A stretch of DNA of 64,000 nt, from assembly GCA_040222855.1 (NCBI GenBank), contig JAVKCD010000019.1:480912-544911 (forward strand), written 5' to 3'. The translations under genes were made by a program, and so were the position numbers. Position 1 is the stretch's first letter. Every line of letters starts with the position of its first letter. Positions 55,556 through 64,000 of this stretch are shown piece after piece. The DNA is from Phycisphaeraceae bacterium. GTDB taxonomy: Bacteria > Planctomycetota > Phycisphaerae > Phycisphaerales > Phycisphaeraceae. The notes beneath the pieces are model-generated. The model had not been told where the DNA came from and did not search any database. It saw only the letters and a program-made list of their open reading frames with translations.

Positions 55556-56127
55556 GACCTCACCGTCCCAGTTGCAGCGGGATGCCGTTGTGGCCTGCCG
55601 CTTTGTGAATTTGCCACTGTGCAGTGGCCTTAAGGAGAAACCCTGAATAAGTAAGGGTAAATACTTATATGAACTTACGCTCTCTTGACCTCATTGTCAT
55701 CACTTATCTTCAGGATTGTCCTACGTACGCCACTATTTTTTGTGTTAACTGCGTGGATGCTAGCCTGAGCCTCCTTAGATTCAACCTAATTGTACGGCTG
55801 GTTGGTTTTTGTTTATCTACTATTTCAAATGATTTAGTGGATTTTTTTTCACTGTGCGGCGATATTTTCCGCTAGGGGTTGCTTCTAATCAAATTTTAGC
55901 CCTGTGAACGTTAAACAAGGAGGTTTTGGCAATATTAATCTATCATGTATTTATCTTAACCCATTGTTTTCCGCCAGCTTTGAGCCATAGCTGTTTGGCG
56001 TGAGCGCTCTTGGCAAGCTCAGCCACGAATTTAGGATCGATGACGACGGTTTAGGATTTTCGTGGGGGGCTGACGCCCGCTGGCATTGGCCCTATGCCGG
56101 CGGGTCGGGGTGGCGTAGGATCGTGGC
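55556..56127. other. AT-rich intergenic island
   Basis: About 570 bases between the LuxR-type gene and the TrkA-N gene. The stretch from about 55640 to 55995 is distinctly AT-rich compared with the rest of the window, with long T and A runs. A 68-codon open frame inside it (55669-55875) has codon use unlike any neighbour and is not supported as a gene. It could hold promoters, a small RNA or foreign DNA. Confidence 0.6.
55613..55628. promoter_or_regulatory. Inverted repeat upstream of the LuxR-type gene
   Basis: A 7-bp dyad, GCCACTG and CAGTGGC, separated by two bases, lies 58 bases before the start of the LuxR-type gene. LuxR-type proteins often bind such dyads, so autoregulation is possible. 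The site could also be a hairpin in the leader. Confidence 0.35.
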
Positions 56128-56592
56128 GTGGAAGTTAATGGACAGCAACAGGGTGTCTTGGCGGGGCGACGGGCGATCGTGGCGGGTTATGGGCCGGTGG
56201 GTCGGCTGGTCGCTGAGGGGCTGCGGAGGGCGGGGTTCGAGGTGGTGATTGTGGAGTTGAATCTGGAGACGATCGAGCGGCAGCTCGGGCTGGACCAGCG
56301 GGTGGTGTATGGGTGTGTCACGGATGCGGAGATTCTAAAGAAAGCGGGAGTGGAGACGGCGGACGCGCTGGCGGTGACGGTGCCGGTGGAGGCGGACGTG
56401 ATCGAGGCGTGCCGGGTGGCGCGGTCGCTGAACCCGGGGATCCGGATCACGGCGCGGACGAACTTCGTGAGTCAGGGGATGCGGGCCCGGCAGGCGGGGG
56501 CGGACGAGGTGATCGTCGAGGAGATCGTGACGGCGGAGGCGATGCGGGACGCGGTGGTCAGGGGGTTGGGGGAAGAAGAAATCTCTATCTGA
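56128..56592 (+). CDS. Stand-alone TrkA-N (RCK) NAD-binding protein
   Basis: A 154-residue protein made almost only of a Rossmann RCK-N domain. The nucleotide-binding loop is VAGYGPVG (GxGxxG, about residues 18-25), followed by VIVELNLET with the acidic residue that selects NAD(H) and by YGCVTDAEILKKAGV. Such proteins usually gate K+ channels or Kef-type antiporters, but no channel gene is next to it. The start is a GTG. It converges on gltD with only three bases between stops. Confidence 0.85.
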   Translation: MEVNGQQQGVLAGRRAIVAGYGPVGRLVAEGLRRAGFEVVIVELNLETIERQLGLDQRVVYGCVTDAEILKKAGVETADALAVTVPVEADVIEACRVARSLNPGIRITARTNFVSQGMRARQAGADEVIVEEIVTAEAMRDAVVRGLGEEEISI

Positions 56593-56595
56593 TCG

Positions 56596-58140
56596 TCACC
56601 CCGCGCTCGACAGCAATCCTGTCTCCATGCCGGGTGCGGGGAGGGTGGAGGAGCCCATGAGGTGGGCGTCGATGGCGTGGGCGGCGGCTCGGCCTTCGGC
56701 GATGGCCCAGACGATGAGGGAGGCGCCGCGGCGCATGTCGCCGGCGACGAAGACTTTGTCGTTGGAGGTGGCGAAGCGGCCGTAGTCGGCGGTGACGGTT
56801 CCGCGGTGGGTGTCGAGGCCGAGTTGTTTGACGAGGTTGGGGGTGTCGTGGCCGGTGAAGCCGATGGACAGGAGGATGAGTTGGGCGGGGAGTTCGCGGT
56901 CGGAGCCGGGGACTTCGGTGGAGGTCATGCGGCCGGTGGCGGGGTCGGTGGTCCATTCGAGGGTGGACACGTGCATGGCTTTGACGTTGCCGTGGCCGTC
57001 ATCGACGAAGCCTTTGGGGAGGATGCCGAAGGTGCGTGGGTCGCGGTCGTATTTGGCGGCGGCTTCGGCGTGGCCGTAGTCGATGTAGAAGGTTCCGGTG
57101 GGTCCGGGCCAAGGGTGCTCGTTGTCTCGTTCGTCGGGTTCTTTGGCGCGGCGGGTGATGTTGGTGAGTGATCTGCAGCCGTGTCGGAGGGCGGTGCCGA
57201 TGCAGTCGGTGCCGGTGTCTCCGCCGCCGATGACGATGACGTCTTTATCGTGGGCGGTGAGGTAGTTCCCGTCTTTGAGTTCGGAGTCGAGGAGGGATTG
57301 GGTGGATTTCCAGAGGAACTCCATGGCCATGTGGACGCCATTGAGGTTGCGCCCGGGGAGCTGGTCGAGGTCGCGGCCCTGGAGTGCGCCGCAGGCGAGG
57401 AGAGTGGCGTCGAAGTCGTTGGTGAGGGTGTTGGGGTCGATGGTGGTGGCGCGGTGAGCGGAGCCGTGGTGAGCGGGGTCTCCGCCTACGTTGGCGTTGG
57501 TCTGGAAGTTGACGCCTTCGGCGGCGAGAAGGTTGACGCGTCGTTCGACGATGCCTTTGTCGAGTTTCATGTTGGGGACGCCGTACATAAGGAGTCCGCC
57601 GATGCGGTCGTCGCGCTCGAAGACTGTGACGGTGTGCCCGGCCTGGTTGAGCTGGTCGGCGGCGGCGAGCCCTGCGGGGCCGGAGCCGACGATGGCGATT
57701 TTCTTGCCGGTGCGGTGTTTGGGTGGATGAGGGACGACCCAGCCTTCTTCGAAGGCGCGGTCGATGATGGCGCACTCGATGGACTTGATGGCGACGGGGG
57801 GCTCGTTGATGCCGAGGACGCAGGCGCTCTCGCATGGTGCCGGGCAGATGCGGCCGGTGAACTCGGGGAAGTTGTTGGTCTTGCGGAGTCGGTCGTAGGC
57901 GTCTTTCCATCGGCCGTGGAAGATCAGGTCGTTCCATTCGGGGATGAGGTTGTCGATGGGGCAGCCGGTGTCGGCCTGGCAGAAGGGGACGCCGCAGTCC
58001 ATGCAGCGCGCGCCTTGTTCCTTGAGGACGTGATCGGGGGCGCGGTCATAGATCTCGTAGAAGTCGGCGAGACGGACATCCGGCTTGCGCGAGGGCATGG
58101 CGACGCGGTCGTATTCCATGAATCCGGTGGGCTTGCCCAT
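56596..58140 (-). CDS. gltD: Glutamate synthase, small (beta) subunit
   Basis: A 514-residue NADPH-dependent GOGAT beta subunit that passes electrons to the large subunit. The N-terminal cysteine-rich region holds the [4Fe-4S] ligands (CMDCGVPFCQ and GRICPAPCESAC), followed by the FAD-binding IAIVGSGPAGLAAADQL loop and the second nucleotide site DVIVIGGGDTGTDC. The ATG at 58140 is preceded by AGGAG at eight bases; longer readings contain no family sequence. It follows gltB by 40 bases. Confidence 0.96.
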   Translation of the reverse strand: MGKPTGFMEYDRVAMPSRKPDVRLADFYEIYDRAPDHVLKEQGARCMDCGVPFCQADTGCPIDNLIPEWNDLIFHGRWKDAYDRLRKTNNFPEFTGRICPAPCESACVLGINEPPVAIKSIECAIIDRAFEEGWVVPHPPKHRTGKKIAIVGSGPAGLAAADQLNQAGHTVTVFERDDRIGGLLMYGVPNMKLDKGIVERRVNLLAAEGVNFQTNANVGGDPAHHGSAHRATTIDPNTLTNDFDATLLACGALQGRDLDQLPGRNLNGVHMAMEFLWKSTQSLLDSELKDGNYLTAHDKDVIVIGGGDTGTDCIGTALRHGCRSLTNITRRAKEPDERDNEHPWPGPTGTFYIDYGHAEAAAKYDRDPRTFGILPKGFVDDGHGNVKAMHVSTLEWTTDPATGRMTSTEVPGSDRELPAQLILLSIGFTGHDTPNLVKQLGLDTHRGTVTADYGRFATSNDKVFVAGDMRRGASLIVWAIAEGRAAAHAIDAHLMGSSTLPAPGMETGLLSSAG

Positions 58141-58180
58141 CGTTGAACTCCTGAACTTTGGCGGGTGGCGATCGTGCGGA

Positions 58181-62775
<4,595 letters not shown>

Positions 62776-62779
<4 letters not shown>

Positions 62780-63699
62780 GGTGTCGAGGCTCCGAGCGCG
62801 GCAACGGTCTTGCCGTTGGCGTGCTCACGCAGGTATTCGGCGAAGGCTCGGGCGGCGGGGGCTAGTCCGCCTGCGGGCCGCGCGCTCTGGCGATGGATGA
62901 TCCCGATGGGTCGGGTGAGTTCGGGCGTGAGAGGGATGACACGGACGAGACCTGCGTCGGCTTCGCGGGCGACAGACTGGGCGGGGAGGATCGAGACCCC
63001 ACCCGAGCTCATCACGGCGGACTTGAGGGTGTCGAGGTTGTCGAAGGTCTGGCTGGTGATGACGTGGACGCCATGGTCGCGTAGATAACCCCGGGTCTTG
63101 CGGGCGACGGGGAGGTGGTTGTCGAACATCACAAGGGGGACCTCGTCGAGGTCCGCGGGGGCGAGTTGAGTGGCGTTGGCGAGGGGATGGTGGGGGGCTA
63201 CGACAACAGCCATCGGCTCTTCGCGTAGCGGGATGGCGGTGGTCTTGCGCCAGGAGTCGGGGTAGGAGACGATGCCGAAGTCCAGTTCGTGGTCGAGGAC
63301 CATGCGGACGATGTCTTTGGGGTGCTGGTAGACGATCTGGATGGTGGATCGGGGGTGCTCGGCGAGATAGGCCTCGCGGAGCCTGCCGAGGAGGTCGATG
63401 CCTGCGGAATAGATGGCTCCGACGCGGATGGCGGCCTGTTCGCCTTCGCCGAGTTGGGCCACACGGCGTTCGAGAGCGTCGTAGCGGGAGAGAACATCCT
63501 CGACGCCAGCGAGGAACAGTACGCCAGCCCCGGTGAGTTCGAGGGGGCGGACGGAGCGGTTGAAGAGGGTGGTGCCCAGACGCTTCTCGAGCTGACCGAC
63601 CCGCTGACTGACCGCGGACTGGGTCAGCCCGTGCAGTTCGGCGGCACGGGAGAAGCTGTGGCAGCGAGCCACGTCGTAGAACAGACGCAAGGACTGCAT
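62776..63699 (-). CDS. LysR-type transcriptional regulator of the glt operon
   Basis: A 307-residue LysR-type protein. The winged helix is at residues 1-60 (MQSLRLFYDVARCHSFSRAA, then GLTQSAVSQRVGQLEKRLG) and the effector domain from about 90. I use the ATG at 63699; a reading starting 63 codons earlier crosses the AT-rich promoter region. It is followed with a 4-base overlap by gltB, so it is translated with the genes it probably controls; in Bacillus the GOGAT regulator GltC is divergent instead. Its effector would be a nitrogen or carbon signal such as 2-oxoglutarate or glutamate, which is inference. Confidence 0.88.
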
Positions 63700-63707
63700 A
63701 GCCCCGT

Positions 63708-63713
63708 ATTGTA
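63708..63713 (-). promoter_or_regulatory. Candidate -10 box of the LysR-gltBD operon
   Basis: On the minus strand TACAAT (5 of 6 to TATAAT) lies eight bases before the start codon, within an AT-rich stretch. No good -35 box is visible at 17-18 bases, which fits a promoter that needs an activator bound at the palindrome 35 bases upstream. The very short leader would be nearly leaderless. Confidence 0.35.
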
Positions 63714-63747
63714 GCATTAAAAAGAATGAATTAACATCAGAACAAAT

Positions 63748-63762
63748 ATAAGATTGTCTTAT
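63748..63762. promoter_or_regulatory. Palindromic LysR-type binding site
   Basis: A perfect 15-bp dyad, ATAAGA-TTG-TCTTAT, which also meets the LysR box rule T-N11-A. It lies 48 bases upstream of the LysR-type gene's start and 88 bases before the divergent glycosyltransferase, in the only AT-rich stretch nearby. It is the expected place for autoregulation of the glt operon. Confidence 0.6.
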
Positions 63763-63849
63763 GGTGTAAGCCTTGTGGACTCTGGGGCGCGGGTGGTGAG
63801 GGGGAGTGGCGGCGGCCGATTGAGATGTAACCCCCTGAGCGAGACCGAC

Positions 63850-64000
63850 TTGACAGACTCCCGACCGAGCGTGGTTCATGTGCTGCACCGGCTATACCGG
63901 GCGGGTGCGGAGCTGTTGGCGGCCGACCTGGCCAGGCGGCTGGGGGACGGGTACCGGTTTTCGTTTGTGTGTCTGGATGAGGTGGGCCCGCTCGGGGAGG
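63850..64000 (+). CDS. Glycosyltransferase, exosortase-associated type (3' partial)
   Basis: The last 150 bases encode the start of a family-4-type glycosyltransferase: MTDSRPSVVHVLHRLYRAG, then an ELLAADLARRL helix and the strand YRFSFVCLDEVGPLGE. The N-terminal HVLHRL-x-x-GGAE-like pattern is that of GT-B sugar transferases found in exopolysaccharide loci. The start codon is uncertain: TTG 63850 is used, but in-frame TTG 63820 and GTG 63793 are also open. It is divergent from the LysR-gltBD operon. Confidence 0.6.
   Translation, partial: MTDSRPSVVHVLHRLYRAGAELLAADLARRLGDGYRFSFVCLDEVGPLGE

Noticed and set aside
55669-55875. A 68-codon open frame in the AT-rich island
   Set aside because: The low GC content makes stop codons frequent, so the frame is short; its codon use and hydrophobic, Cys-rich product match nothing around it. 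Kept only as part of the island description.
55905-56005. AAGGAGG followed by a 25-codon frame starting at TTG in the AT-rich island
   Set aside because: The start would be only two bases from the ribosome site and the peptide is short and unconserved to the eye. The strong ribosome-site-like sequence may be chance.

Overview
The window looks like a chromosomal segment from a GC-rich Planctomycetota bacterium, probably of the Phycisphaerae. The strongest sign is a 20.4 kb gene whose product opens with the LEPR-XLL motif (LEPRVLL, residues 40-46), which is typical of very large exported planctomycetal proteins. GTG and TTG starts are common. Apart from one AT-rich intergenic island, base use is fairly uniform. 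I saw no rRNA, tRNA, CRISPR array, insertion sequence or phage gene.

Layout. 1-5.5 kb: the end of a class III aminotransferase, a GNAT protein, and the agmatine-to-putrescine pair aguB/aguA with a dsbD-type gene upstream. 5.6-26 kb: the giant minus-strand surface-protein gene, with its own terminator, tandem repeats resembling the flagellin hook IN motif, and a C-terminal metzincin-like protease domain. 26.4-33 kb: a plus-strand run, divergent from the giant gene, of a GAF-HlyD adaptor, a PqqD-like/M50 protease/HlyD fusion, a DUF3467 protein, a PBP4-type carboxypeptidase and a GNAT protein. 33-34 kb: two small genes, the first preceded by a near-consensus sigma-54 promoter. 34-38.5 kb: an RND permease and its adaptor. 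38.8-43 kb: an NhaR-like LysR regulator, purE-purK and pyruvate kinase. 43-46 kb: an exosortase-type polysaccharide deacetylase and an ECF sigma factor overlapping a multi-pass membrane partner. 46-50 kb: a PrcB-like lipoprotein, trmB, a CarH-like regulator, a class I aminotransferase and an unlisted 34-residue Lys/Pro/Ala-rich gene. 50-56.6 kb: a membrane pyrophosphatase, thrS, a LuxR-type regulator, the AT-rich island and a TrkA-N protein. 56.6-63.8 kb: a LysR-gltB-gltD operon with a palindromic LysR box in front. The last 150 bases start a glycosyltransferase gene.

Much of the window is core metabolism: nitrogen assimilation by GOGAT, purine synthesis, glycolysis, polyamine turnover, tRNA charging and modification. 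The distinctive part is 5.6-33 kb. There a giant surface protein faces a compact envelope operon that has two membrane-fusion-type proteins, an intramembrane protease and a PqqD-like domain, but no ABC ATPase and no outer-membrane channel. A dedicated route for handling giant LEPR-XLL proteins is an attractive but unproven reading.
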